NCBI GenBank assembly: GCA_028023455.1
Contig: JAQFVV010000183.1
Coordinates: forward strand, 1,959,975-2,023,974
Length of the DNA stretch: 64,000 nt
Direction of reading: 5' to 3'
DNA from: Epiperipatus broadwayi
Taxonomy: Eukaryota > Onychophora > Udeonychophora > Euonychophora > Peripatidae
Shown in pieces: positions 43,811 to 55,889 of this stretch. Numbering within the stretch: the first letter of the stretch is position 1; each line of letters begins with the position of its first letter. The notes below the pieces were generated by a model that worked only from the letters and a program-made list of their open reading frames with translations, made no database searches and had not been told where the DNA came from. A program made the position numbers and the translations under genes.

Positions 43811-44715
43811 ATGTTGTATTTTAGCAAACAAATCATCTGCTTAAAAGATTTGCTGTCAAGAGATTTAGATGCTGTAGCTTTTCTGCAAGCGAAAAATGTT
43901 TTAATAAATGAGAAGACCTGCATTTATGGATCATCTATGAGAGTTTATAATACAAATATAACAAATCAATTCAGATGTTCATCACGTTTGTGCGATCAAA
44001 GGTGTTCTGTTAAAAATGGTAGTTGGTTTGATGACTTGAGAATCCCGTTGTCTAAAGTGCTCCGTGTTATCTATTACTGGAGTCATGAACAGTTGACAGT
44101 AGAAGGCATCCACTCAGAGCTTGACTTATCAAAGAATTTCATCTTGTATTGGAACAATGGAATGTGTGAGCTGTGATGTGAGAGCATGGAAGCTAGACCT
44201 TGCCGTAAAATAGGTGGGCCCAATTTGATTGTCGAGGACGATGAGACTATGTGGAGTCGTCGTAATGACAACCAGGGCTGTGTCCTTCTACAGCAGTGGA
44301 TTTTTGGGGGTGTATGTTGTGATAGCGGGGAATGTTTTTTAACAGCTGTTCCTTCCCAATCGGCATCAACACTTATGCAGGCCCTGAAAGACTATGTGAA
44401 GCCTGAGTCAATTATCTACTCTGATTATTGCTGGAGCTACAAGACTGTCAATCTGCAGGCTGCAGGCTTTCAACACCCGACAGTTAATCACCATTACAAC
44501 TTTGTGGACCCGACTACAGGCATTCACATGCAAAACATTGAGCATCTTTGGGGCTTGTTAAAGTAAGAAACTGCAAACAATGCAGAACTTCCAGGAAATT
44601 GCTGGACAACTACCTGGCAGAATTTATTTGACCTTGTCTGCATAAGGAGAAAGATATTTTCCAGGCTATCCTCTCAGAGATGTCTGTGAGACCCAATCCA
44701 CAGCAGCTTCTTTAG
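43811..44715 (+). pseudogene. Merlin / ISXO2-like DDE transposase, nearly intact
   Basis: Cut-and-paste transposase. The N-terminal part (43811-44176) has the zinc-ribbon-like segment of this family, visible as RCSSRLCDQRC, then GSWFDDLRIPLSKVLR. The catalytic part (44186-44566) has KIGGPNLIVEDDETM (first Asp), QQWIFGGVC, IIYSDYCW (second Asp), NHHYNFVDPTTGIHMQNIEHLW (catalytic Glu in IEHLW). All three catalytic acids are present. The two parts are in the same frame, separated by a single TGA at 44174-44176. The C-terminal tail (LLDNYLAEFI, then HKEKDIFQAILSEM, to 44715) is in another frame and has one more TGA. So there are two nonsense codons and one frameshift: recently dead, or alive only through recoding, which I think unlikely. 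Confidence 0.85.
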
Positions 44716-44769
44716 AAACTTGTAAAAATGTTTTTTTTTGTTTTTTGTTTTTTCAATTTTACTTGAAAT

Positions 44770-45440
44770 TTGTTTTGTAATTTTGATTAATAAAAAAAAC
44801 CACTTTTCATTGCTGTTTTTGTGTTTAGATGTGTGTGTGTATGTGTTATGAAAACCATTATTTTTTCATAACGGCTAAAGAATTCATACCAAATAATGAT
44901 TTAAAAAGGTTAAGTAACCTAAAAACAAAGAAGTGTATTTCGTGTTTTGATTAATAAAAAAGCAAAACAGTTTTTGTTGCTCTTTTTCTGTTTATATGTG
45001 TGTGCATGTCTGGATTATGACCAAAAACTAAACATAACGACATTAAAAAAAAGAGACAAAAACAATTAAACTACCTAATCAAATTAAAGCCGGCCCAGCA
45101 ATGTTACATTTTGTGTGTGTCTGTATTATAAAAAAAGTAAAAAAGGTTGACAATGTTTATAAAAAAAAAAAAAAAAAAGTTGACCAAAAAATAACCGTAA
45201 CAACATCAAAAAAGGACAAAAAACAGTTAAATTACCTAATCAAATTAAAGCCAGTCCTGTAATGTTACATTTTATATGTGCGTCTGTATTATAAAAAAAG
45301 TAAAAAAGGTTGACAATGTTTATAAAAAAAAAGTTGACCAAAAACTAACTGTAACAACATCAAAAAATAAAAAAGATAAACAATTAAAATATCTAGTAAA
45401 ATTAAAGCCGGCCTGTTATTGTTACATTTTATGTGATTTT
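44770..45440. repeat. Tandem repeats in the Merlin 3' region
   Basis: Two units of about 165 bp around TTTTGATTAATAAAAAA (44784 and 44950). Then about three units of about 145 bp around TACCTAATCAAATTAAAGCC (45070, 45234) and GTTGACAATGTTTATAAAAA. The 128-codon frame at 45276-45662 results from these repeats and is not a gene. Confidence 0.75.
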
Positions 45441-45487
45441 GCAAAGAAACAACACCATCAAGTGGCACACACAGCTAAAGGATTAAT

Positions 45488-46407
45488 GGTGGAATTGCAG
45501 AATCTCTGGGGAGAAGGAGTTGCTAATGAAATCAGGATCATCCTAAGTGTGGTAGGGAGGAATAGTAATATTGAATCCTCTTTTCAGGCTAAATACCCAG
45601 AATCCATCTATTTTGAGCCTGTGGGTTTTTTGATTCCCAGTGTGGTCAGTCAGATCCTGTGACATAAATAATTGGTTGCCTGGCAGTTTGCTAGAAAAGT
45701 CATATTTCCGATGACTAAATCTGGCTTCAGTTATTTAAATTGGTTCTTGGTCAGTATCCATCATTTGTTCTTTAGCATGGATAGAGATTATGCATGAACA
45801 ACTGTCAAAATTGAATTAGTCCACCATCCCCTCACCCCTAAACAAGTGATTAAACAACTGCAAAATAAATTTCTTACAATTAAGTTTTTTTTATATATTA
45901 CTTTATAAAAAATCAAACAATAACATTAATATATTTAAAATAATGCAAAAATGTGCAACATTCTTTTTTGGTGTATTGGTTAGTATTTTCAATAGTGTTT
46001 TGGTGCTCCATCTGGTATTTAAAAAGAGCATAGAACACATACTAAGTTAATACCAACCAATTTTTTTTTTAAAAAAAAAAAAGTAAAATATGTTTAAAAA
46101 GTGGCAAATAATGATTGATTTACTGATATTGATTAAAACATTGAGTATAGTATTAGTTACAATATTCCACCATAACCTAGTTACTTAACCTGTCATTCAT
46201 AGAAAATATGTCATAGCATCACTTCAAATTAGATTTAGATAATATTTTTGTTCATAATATTTTTAATATGTTAATAATTGTTTCTAATGGTGGGTAACTC
46301 TCTTTTTTATGTTTTTATCTGGCTATATTTAAAACAAAAGCTTTTTTAATATTGAAAAATAAAAAAGGTATTAAGTGCAATAACTAAGTATGATCAAAGC
46401 AAGATAG
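45488..46407. other. Unassigned stretch
   Basis: 45488-45665 is GC-richer (GTGGAATTGCAGAATCTCTG) and has an open frame of about 58 codons ending at 45660. I recognise nothing in it. The rest is AT-rich. Confidence 0.35.
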
Positions 46408-48920
46408 TGTAACAGTCAGAAAATGTGTGACTCATAAACATAGTGCAGAATTTGACCACCATACAGAACAGCAGCACCATCAAGTAGCGAAGCCACCCGT
46501 GGTACTGAGTTCGAACATAGTTTATCGGTTCCACAATGCAATCCACGAAACAACGCATCTGATGTGACATTAGTAAATATTTCCTTAGGCACGGTGGTCA
46601 GGGATATGCAAGAGACTCATGATTTTATTCTCGAGTTAGCCAATAATCAAACTAATATTAATTAAACATTCATATTTACATAATCGAGGAAATATTATAT
46701 AGAATGGGTATCGAATAAATGAAACGTAAATGCAGACGTATAGTTTAAAATTATTTATTAACACATTTTAAGAAGATCATTTACTAATAATATTTTATGG
46801 ACTAACAGCTTCAGTAGAAGGATTTGCAACATGATTATATTTTAAAGAATACATTATTTATTTGTTTACAAAAGAAATTTATTTATTTGAGGGCCTAATC
46901 TAGCTACCTAAAATTCTTGAGTAAGTATTTCTAATGCACGCCTGGAGGAATTTATACCTTTGCAATGCAAGAGTCTAAAGTATGGGTTATAAGAGTAATG
47001 GCAGACATATATTTATTTAATTAAAATATTTATTTGTAACTAAGGGCAAACATTTATTTGAGAGTGAATTACAAAGATAATGCAGAGGCAGAGTGATATA
47101 TAGAATAATAAAATTAAGTAAAGGAACACATGGTACGCTTTAGAAAGGCAATATGGAATGGCAGTATATTGAAACTGCAATGCCGCGAATGAGTTTATAA
47201 AACTGTCAGGCTGGTCTCTGCCTCGGCCCAATGAAGTAAGGTGTCACATAAGCATAACCAGGGACAAGCGGTACGTGTCACAATTTGCCGGATGGCTCCA
47301 TGACATTGTCAAATCCTACGGGAGCACCCATTATGCCCGCTTGTGTAGGACGACTGGGGTTAATTTCAACCCTGAAGAATCCGGAAATTTCATGGCGGAA
47401 TGGGTCATCGCGCCTCTAAAATGTAACACATGTATACTGTATAAACGATTATGATGAGATTTAGATAGATTTCTGACTCGGCCCTACATTATCAACATTT
47501 ACTAAAGAACTCTGGTGACTCTCAAAGAAATGTGATTTTCTAGAATTATTCATTAGATTTAATAAATACAAAACATATATAAACTGGGAGTTATTCCAAC
47601 TAATATGCCATCCATTTGCAAAGTAGTAGACCCTGCATTACAATAAATGATGCACTGAATGTGTGTCAATTTATATGAAAGTTAAGTTATTTAGGAAAGC
47701 AAATATTAATGAAATTTTGACACGCATTCATTGTTTTAAGCGATCATAGATTTAAACTTTGAAAATTGAGATTATGAGCATGCAATAATTAAATAATAAC
47801 TATAGATAGAAATGTAGATTATAGAAATACGCACCCAAGAAAGATAGAGTGAGGTAAGCTAGATTATTAGATACATTTACACATTACATTAATTATTCAA
47901 TTTAGTTATACAAATGGTAGTTTTTACATTTTACAATTTAGATAAGTAATATGAAGAAGAGCTATAGCATGTTATTAGAGCACTCTAAAGTTTGAACACA
48001 GACAGGTACCTGTTTTATAAGAAGTTTTCTGATTCCATTAGTTTAGCAGCAAAAAGTTCACGAGTGGCACTTCTTTCTTGTATTTAGATATTTCATTTAC
48101 TTTCACAGCAGCAGCAGCTTTCTCATTTATTTCAGGCAGCAGATCTTCATGGTGAATTTATGATGGGCAATGGAAAGTTTGGCATCCGATAGGCCATCTC
48201 CCGATGGAGAATAATCTAGGTGCTTTACTCGGTCATACCTTGGCAGGAACAAATTATTTTATATTTTTGAAGACTCTCAGTGATCGAGAGCAAAGCTAAA
48301 ATTTAAGTGAATGTCTCCAGCAAGTCTAAGATAGCCTCATTTTTTATCTTGATCTTTTACATTTTTGTTAAGGTATTTTTAGGTTCTACTTAACCTGCCC
48401 TGAGGATAATCAATGCATTTTGTTGGTTTTTAATTAAAGAAAGCTGCCGTTCTATTGTTTACATTTTACATTTACTAATTACATTTTGGGGAATTTTTCT
48501 TTAATTAATCTATTATCTATCACTGACCGATGTTTTTAAATTTCAAAGACAAAAAGGAAACATAAGATTATTTTAACTTTTAATTAAATATTACATCAGA
48601 TTTTTTTAGAATATTAAACGAAATTTAAACAAAGCAATAAATACGAACTTTATAATCCAAAATAAATGATTAAAATTATACAGAATTATATAACTAAAAG
48701 AAATCTAAATTATATTATTTTATCCCTATTTATTGCCTTTAATTTGAGATCGAAATGTGTGCATGTTGATGCTGAATTCTACATATATTTATACATTTTT
48801 AATATTGCTACACACACAATTCGATACCAAAAAGTTTAAATTTGGGCGGGATAGACCGGTCAGTGAGAGACGACAGAAAAAGGCAAAACTTAAGATTCGA
48901 ATACGAATGTTACTGTTTCA
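46408..48920 (-). repeat. Solo LTR of the same LTR family
   Basis: A 2513-bp diverged copy of the LTR at 33694-36190 with TG...CA ends (TGTAACAGTC, ACTGTTTCA) and 4-bp flanks ATAG at 46404-46407 and 48921-48924, a clean target duplication. No internal region follows, so it arose by recombination between two LTRs. Divergence from the young element is much greater than between the two young LTRs. Confidence 0.9.
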
Positions 48921-49177
48921 ATAGTAAAACAAAATAATAACTAAAAGCAGTTTTTAACTCTAATGCCATCTAGTGTAAGCTTAGGTAATCAATATCTTTA
49001 GTATTTAAATTCCCATCCTCAAACAAGTTTCTGGAGTTTGCCTTTATTAATGAGACTCATGATTTATATTAAAATTTTTTGTTTTTAAATTTTTGTTAAA
49101 TCATATGGAGTTTTTAAATAAATAAAATGACAGCAAGGTATCTCATCTTATCAAAAACAAATGTCATATGATTTAAC

Positions 49178-49293
49178 TCAGTATCAGAGTGTCAGCCTCT
49201 GATGTATAAGATTCTTGGTTTGACTGCAGAGCTATCACTTACTGCACTCCACTTACTTTTGATATATTATCAAGCAATAAAACCATTTGCTTA
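49178..49293 (+). repeat. SINE-like repeat family D
   Basis: AGTATCAGAGTGTCAGCCTC head and TATCAAGCAATAAAACCATT tail, diverged. Confidence 0.4.
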
Positions 49294-49677
49294 TTAAAAA
49301 AAAAAACAGATGGCAGCAGTTATCAAAATGAATGTAATCTCATCAAATTGTAGAAAGCTGGAAATTTTGTTTTTCTTTGGTAATCAAAAAATTAATTGAT
49401 ATTTGAAATAAATAAAAAAAAAAGCATTAATTATACAGATTTCTATAGTACTACTTGAAATGTTCCAAAATATTTAATATCAAATTAATAATCTAAATGA
49501 TTAAGAACATTTTAGATGTTGATTAAAACAAGATTTCAAACAATCTACATTCAGGTTAAATAAATTTTCTTTAATATTATTGTTTTACAAAAACAAAATA
49601 TAGGGGAAAATACACCCAGAATAATTGTGAGAATTGAAAACAAATAAAATATGGATCACCAAATTAATCATTATCTT
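49294..49677. other. AT-rich stretch, nothing recognised
   Basis: Short frames only. Confidence 0.4.
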
Positions 49678-49679
49678 AT

Positions 49680-50180
49680 ATATAAAATCCTTATTTTCTC
49701 TGTTGACTGATTGGTGAATGTATGAATGTTTGTCCGAGGTCATGTGTCAAACCCATGAAGGAAGTAATTCCGCCATTATAAAACTGCTAGGAAAAAATGT
49801 GCTTTTAACTACAGAAATATAGTATTTAAATCACAAAAAAAATATGCTCACAGTACATAAATTCATGTTTGAAATACGATATTTAGTGAGAAAAAATAGA
49901 TGGTATAGTAATGTATTTACATTTAGTTTTGATTAGGGTATTATTATTATGTTTAATAATTAATAAAAAGCGCTCTGAAAAAAATCAATACATGTGCTTT
50001 GAACTGTAGAGATATAGTATTTAAGTTACGAATAAAATGTGATTACAGTACATAAATTCATCTTTGAAATGTAATATTTAGTGGGGGGGGGGATAAATGT
50101 TTTAGTACCGTATTTACATTTAGTTTTTGTTAACGTATAATTGAAGTCGAAACGACGGCCTTTCAGGACAGTTGCATTTT
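49680..50180 (+). repeat. Direct repeat region, possibly a Helitron end
   Basis: It begins TTATATATAAAATCCTTATT with TATGAATGTTTGTCCG downstream, which recalls Helitron 5' ends. Two direct copies of a segment of about 130 bp follow (about 49790 and 49985; GTACATAAATTCATSTTTGAAA). No terminal CTRR with hairpin was identified. Confidence 0.3.
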
Positions 50181-50940
50181 TCAAGCTTAATATATAATAT
50201 TAAAACATTTTGTTTAATTTACATTAAATCTTTAATATTTTTTTTAAGCAACCAATTAAATAAATAACGGCCCAAATAGTTCGAATACGTTCTTGGCATT
50301 AAATAAGAAGCGATTGTGCTATTTGTATACCTAAACACTTGTATAACTTATTTAATAGGAATGCATGCCTTTATATGTGTACATAAATTCACGTTATATA
50401 TGTGTATACTGTTTACACCTAGTAGATATAGATTTTATACTTTATTTTGAAATACTGTATATAAATTGATTTTTTAAATGCTTATCTCTAAATTAACAGC
50501 AAATAATAAACAATTGTTTTATTTATTTATTTTTACCGAATTCACATACTGTAAATGATTAATTACTTTTTGTGATTTGAAAGCCGAAAAATGATTTTGA
50601 CATTTGGTGATTTTTTTATTCATAAAGATAAAAAATTTTAATTTTAATTTTAAATTTTACTATTAACTACAAATGCAAATTAAAATTAATCTATTTTTAA
50701 ACCGTTTTATGTAAAATAATTAGCCATCATCTAAAGAAATGTCATATAATCAATAACATCTTTTTTTTTTACCCGAAGTATTCTTTTTTTGTTTTTTATT
50801 CCAGGATCATTTTTATAAGCATAAGTAGTCAATCGACATTACAGTCTGATATCATTTAGATCCGCAGATTAATTTATAGTTATAAACCCTTCTTTGGCGG
50901 AAAGGATCATTTTTGCAATATATCCAGAGATTCGTGAATT
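50181..50940. other. AT-rich stretch, nothing recognised
   Basis: No gene or family is recognised. Confidence 0.4.
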
Positions 50941-51000
50941 TTGTATTATTTATATTATGTTAATTCAAACTTGTATTATTTATATTATGTTAATTCAAAC
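50941..51000. repeat. Perfect 30-bp tandem duplication
   Basis: The unit beginning TTGTATTATTTATATTATGT occurs exactly twice (50941-50970, 50971-51000). Confidence 0.95.
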
Positions 51001-51206
51001 TAAGGTATAAAACATTCAAACATTTTAAGGTTTTGAACCCAATCCAATTTCTATAATTTATTTATATATTCTAAATATTTATTCAGTAATGATATACATT
51101 GGTATTAGAAGAAGAAAATGATAATTTATTTTTAATAACTTTTGGTTTTTAATTTTCAAAAATAATAATATAATGCTTCATTAATTTTACAAGCACTGTG
51201 TTCTAG

Positions 51207-51470
51207 ATTGTAACAAAGTTTAGAGAGTAATCATCCTTTCTTCACAAGTGCCATTAAACTTTGGTGTTCAATCTGCAAGGATACTCTCACCCAGCCACAG
51301 AATTGGCTGTATAATTACATTTGAATTCGGAAATAAGATGCCATTCTTATTTCCTTAAGGTTTTTTTTTTTTTGTGTGGCTAGGATAATAATGTCCTTCA
51401 GATTGAACACCAATGTTTAATGGTTGCACTTGGGAGCAAAGGGTGATTACTTTCTATAGTTTGTTACAAT
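51207..51470. mobile_element. 264-bp foldback (MITE-like) element
   Basis: Inverted arms of about 85 bp: ATTGTAACAAAGTTTAGAGA at the left edge, its complement at the right edge; TTGGTGTTCAATCTG and its complement further in. Confidence 0.8.
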
Positions 51471-51483
51471 AATAATAATAAGT

Positions 51484-51563
51484 CAAGTGTTGGTGACCTA
51501 GCGTTTAGCATAGCTGCTTTCCAATCAGCTGGCTGGGTTCGCTTCCCAGCCAATGCTTTGACA
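51484..51563 (+). repeat. tRNA-like repeat family C (variant)
   Basis: TTGGTGACCTAGCGTTTAGC, then GGCTGGGTTCGCTTCCCAGC with a clear B box and a self-complementary T-arm, then CAATGCTTTGACAT. Confidence 0.6.
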
Positions 51564-51737
51564 TATAAATAATAAGAAGAAGGAGGAGAAGAAGTAGCAA
51601 AATGTTTAACTAAATAATGTTTTGTTCAGATTTCACAGTTTTGTTATTTTTTTAAATAAAAATTTGTGTTAATTTTGTATACTTATGTAACTCTTTTTTA
51701 GAATACTAATGATTAGCTTGTCTTTTAATATGTTGTT

Positions 51738-51950
<213 letters not shown>

Positions 51951-51959
51951 TTAACTACC

Positions 51960-52370
51960 ACCACCGCCACCACCACGACCATCATAATTAATTACATATT
52001 AAACATATTTTCACTCATAATTTGTAAATTAATGAGAACAAAGATTAACATATCTAAAGTAATAAAAAGTAATGGTTTTAATTTTTAAATCCTATTATAT
52101 ACCTACTTTCAAAAATTCAGACCAACATACAAGATTCAAGATGAAATCTATGGAGATATTTTTACAATTTGAATCAAATTAACACATAATATTCTTTCAA
52201 TAATCATATAAAATAAATATCTAGAGATACTATTTTGTAATTATTATTTAATACAAGTTGGATTAAAACTATAAAAACATCTTTAAAGATTTGAAGTTGA
52301 ATCTCACAAATGTCTTTGATTATACTCACATTTCTACTAAACTGTTTTACATTTAAATTTTATTATCATG
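51960..52370. other. AT-rich stretch, nothing recognised
   Basis: Short frames only. Confidence 0.4.
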
Positions 52371-52490
52371 TATTAGGACAAATCTCTTAGTATATAAAAT
52401 ATAACTTGGTAGATCATTTTATCAGATAAATATTAGGACAAATCTCTTAGTATATAAAATATAACTTGGTAGATCATTTTATCAGATAAA
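52371..52490. repeat. Perfect 60-bp tandem duplication
   Basis: The unit TATTAGGACA...ATCAGATAAA is repeated exactly (52371-52430, 52431-52490). The identity of the two units means the event is recent. Confidence 0.95.
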
Positions 52491-53002
52491 AGTTGTTTAA
52501 AACATATGAATAACTCAGGCTGTAGTTGATATTGTTTCCATGGGTGTAAAATATTTAATTAAATTTAAGATGGTGCATGGGACTCATCAGATATTAAAAT
52601 AATGCTTATTAATTAATGCTGTTAAATTACATTACATATGTACATTGATTAAGATTTTTGGTATTGTATAGGTGTGAGCTGCCTTCATGTATTTACATTT
52701 ATAAACCAATATATATGGTTTTGAGCAAAACCAATTTTATACATAATTTCAATGCAATTTGAAAGTTTAAAATGACTATTTTTTAGTCTGCTTTCAAAAC
52801 AGCTTCTATTTACCTGTTTAATCTTCTGTGAATTAAAAATCTCAATCTTTTTTCAGACAAGTGTCAATCTTTACTGACTATATAAACATCTTACCTACAG
52901 ATAAAAGTGGATATCCACTCATATCATAATATGATTGCCTTAACAGTAGATCAAGATTTTTGGTATTGTACAAATTCTGAGCTACTTTCATATATATATA
53001 TA
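52491..53002. other. AT-rich stretch, nothing recognised
   Basis: Short frames and a TA run at the right edge. Confidence 0.4.
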
Positions 53003-54076
53003 TACACCTGGGTCTCATTTTATGCGATAGATAGGTTCCTCAGAAAACACATGCAAACGAAATCGCGCAAAAATAGACGTAACTTACATTGAAAAGGGGG
53101 GGATGCGGTCTGTGATTTTTCAAAATTCACGTAAAAGCAAAGCACCAACATAAAATTACTTTAAAATTCGCGCAAAAAAAAAAAAATAAGGAAATAAAAT
53201 ATGACTAATAAAAAATTTCAAATTTGAAAAAAATTGATACAAGACAAACTTTTTTTAACTATAATATTTAATTTTATTCAAAATAATATATTTTTATGCA
53301 TAATTTACAGTACGATAATTTACATTTTTTATACACGTTTTAATTATTATCGCTATTTGCCGAAACACATGTTCATTTGCACTCTCATGTTGCGTTAATG
53401 TTTTTCTGTTGACAACGTAATCAGTAATTAATCTTTGAGATGATGATTTTATTAATTGTTGATGAACTTAGACTTATGATAATAAAAAAACATTTATTCA
53501 CCACTGCTGGGAAAAATTTAATTAAAACTAACAACTAAAAATTAAATTCTTATTTTTGTCTTTAATTTTCAATTCCATTTAAAAATCAAATTTCACATCA
53601 GATTATTTCAAGTCACCATAAGTAATTTTTAAATTGTTAATTACAATTAAAAATCAGATTTTAATTTTTAATTGTCAAATTTAATTGTGCCCACTGCTAT
53701 TACTGACCTTTTAAAAATAAACTTGTGGACACTAAATGATTAATAATTGATTACGTTATTTTTTAAAAAGCAAAAACAGAATGTGATTTGAAATGCAAAA
53801 TTAACACGCACAATTGTAAAATTTAATGTGTGTATACATAAAATGTGGAAATCATGATTTTAATTTCATTATTGCATAAAATCTTACTATTATAAAGCAC
53901 TGAAAATATTGAAATTACTAAGTTGAAAGTCGAATTCCAATAATGTGCTATTACTTTCAATATAACACAACTGCACAAAATTTATTATTTAAAGTAATAG
54001 CGCAATATCGGAGTTCGACTTCCGGTGAAACACGAATCGTGTTAAATAAGTCCGCGTAAAAAGAGACCCAGGTGTA
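53003..54076. mobile_element. Non-autonomous Tc1/mariner-pogo-like TIR element, 1070 bp
   Basis: The ends are CACCTGGGTCTC (53005) and GAGACCCAGGTG (ends 54074), each flanked by TA, the target of this superfamily. Subterminal sequence is rich in GCG/CGC words (ATGCGATAG, AATCGCGCAAAAATAG, AATTCGCGCAAAA, CGCGTAAAAAGAG), typical of Tigger/pogo-like ends. The interior is AT-rich with no transposase. Confidence 0.75.
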
Positions 54077-54151
54077 TATAATAGCAAGAAAATCAAGTCA
54101 TATAATCATGTAACTTAATTTAATAAGCTTGTACTACACAAATGTAATATA

Positions 54152-54730
54152 ATGAATGTAATAATAGCTCTAAACAAGCTTTACTGATAAATTCTGGAAG
54201 AGAACGTATTTAAAATCTCTATCTAGAATTATCCCTAACCCCAAATCATTTTTGAGCTGATGGCTCTCCTCAGAGAGGTGCTAGGATATTGAGACACTAG
54301 ATTTAAAATACCAACTCAAGTGGAGCTTTCTTTAATACTTAACTATTAAGGAGAAAATTTGAAAATTTCAGACATCTATATGTCTTCAAATTCAGCTATC
54401 AAACTTAAATAGCTTATGGGACTGAACTAATTAATATATAGTGTATCTGAATTTAGTTCAGTCCCAGATGGTTATTTAAGTTAGATAGCTAAATTTGAAG
54501 ACATACAGATATCTGAAAATTTCATATTTTCTATTTAATAGTTAAGTATTAGATAAATGCTGTGCTTGAGTTGGTATTTTAGAACTAGTGTTTGAATATT
54601 CTAGTGCCTTATTGAGGAGAACCATCAGATCAAAACTGGTTTGGGTTAGAGATAATTCTAGATAGAGATTTTAAATGATTTCTCTTCTGGCATTTATTGG
54701 AAAAGCTTGTTTAGAGCTATTAGCATACTC

Positions 54731-54733
<3 letters not shown>
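54152..54733. mobile_element. 580-bp foldback element with 280-bp arms
   Basis: Nearly the whole element is an inverted repeat centred at about 54443. Examples: AATAGCTCTAAACAAGCTTT at the left and its complement at the right; GGGACTGAACT at the centre-left and AGTTCAGTCCC at the centre-right. It is bordered on the right by a TA microsatellite (54733-54810). It could form a long hairpin RNA. Confidence 0.85.
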
Positions 54734-54810
<77 letters not shown>

Positions 54811-54812
<2 letters not shown>

Positions 54813-55084
54813 AGATTATAAAAAAAACTGAAGTGGAATTGAGCTAGACATATTGCTAGTTTGAGATGTTAATAGATGGCCAGTTGGAATCTTAAATTGA
54901 ATTCCAAGAGATTGTAAAAAAACTCAGAAAGAGACCTCATGTGAGATGGATTGGGTGAAATAAGAAAATGTGCAGAAGTGATGTGAAGAAGAAAGGCTAG
55001 AAATCGAAGAAGTTTGATTGAACTTGGAGAAACCTTTGTCCTGCAGTGAAATGGTAATGGTAACAATGATGATGATGGGATGTT
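54811..55084 (+). pseudogene. LINE 3' end fragment, RTE-like
   Basis: One frame (with stops) reads RKRPHVRWIG, then KKMCRSDVKKKG, then WRNLCPAVKW, and the fragment ends in ATGATGATGATGGGATG. The RGRPxxRWxD-type C-terminal region and a (TGA)n tail are typical of RTE-type LINEs. No complete frame. Confidence 0.55.
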
Positions 55085-55885
55085 GTGTAGAAAAATGAAG
55101 TGTCCAAAAAATTATTCTGAGCTTTGATACTGTTTTAAAATGAAATAATGTATTAATATATGTTACTTTGCTATTTTTCTCAAACCTAGGAATATGGTGA
55201 AAAACCTTATAACTTATTTTGTCAATCCATTTTTTCAACTACTTGTGTGTGTTAATATTATGCCAAATTCTAAAAAAAAAACATTTCTATCACAGATTTC
55301 ATTTTAAAAATAATCGATAAAATTTACATTTGACAAAAATATTTCAAAAAAATCTGTAAGGTCAAAAATATTTTTGTATTTTTTAATTGCTGATTCGTTC
55401 AAAGACATATTTGCTAGAATATGGAATTTATTTTAAGTAACTTGCTTAAAAATAAATAAATAAATAATGTTTGTAACTGTTGAATCTTTTTACTGATTTA
55501 TGCTGAAAATTTGTATTATCTCATAATAATCATTAAGATTATACATTAAACAGTAAATTTCATAACACATTTTTAATTATGACATACATATCCAATGTTT
55601 GTAGATTAATAAAAGTAGCATGTGTGTATAATCAGTTGCTCGTGTGGTCAAGTAAGTTTTAGCATCAAAGAGAAACGTAAAGTTTATCTCTGTTGGTCAT
55701 AGTGAGACTTTTTATATTGAAAAATGAATCAGAATGCTTTATTTGTTTTCAATCAATTCTTTACCAATTAAACACCGTTATAGATTTTTTTCGCTGTTTA
55801 TTTAAAAATCTTGATTATGACTTATCTTAGGAATGTAGTTTGACTTGTTGGTACCATGAATGAATTGAATTGTTTGTTTGTTTTT
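55085..55885. other. AT-rich stretch, nothing recognised
   Basis: Short frames only. Confidence 0.4.
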
Positions 55886-55889
55886 TTAA

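Larger units (their letters stand above)
43384..45487 (+). mobile_element. Merlin-type (ISXO2-like) DNA transposon relic with 60-bp TIRs
   Basis: Terminal inverted repeats lie at 43384-43444 and 45427-45487: TTAATCCTTTAGC...CCACTTGATGG...AAAATCACATAAAA. They enclose a Merlin transposase gene and tandem repeats. The sequence ATTAAT stands at both outer ends. A Merlin element would be expected to show an 8-9 bp duplication, which I do not see; see findings. Confidence 0.75.

Noticed and set aside
45276-45662. 128-codon frame after the Merlin gene
   Set aside because: It crosses tandem repeats, the right TIR and flanking sequence, so it cannot be one gene.
54869-55238. Two minus-strand frames of 65 and 104 codons
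   Set aside because: They are antisense to a LINE 3' fragment whose motifs read on the plus strand.
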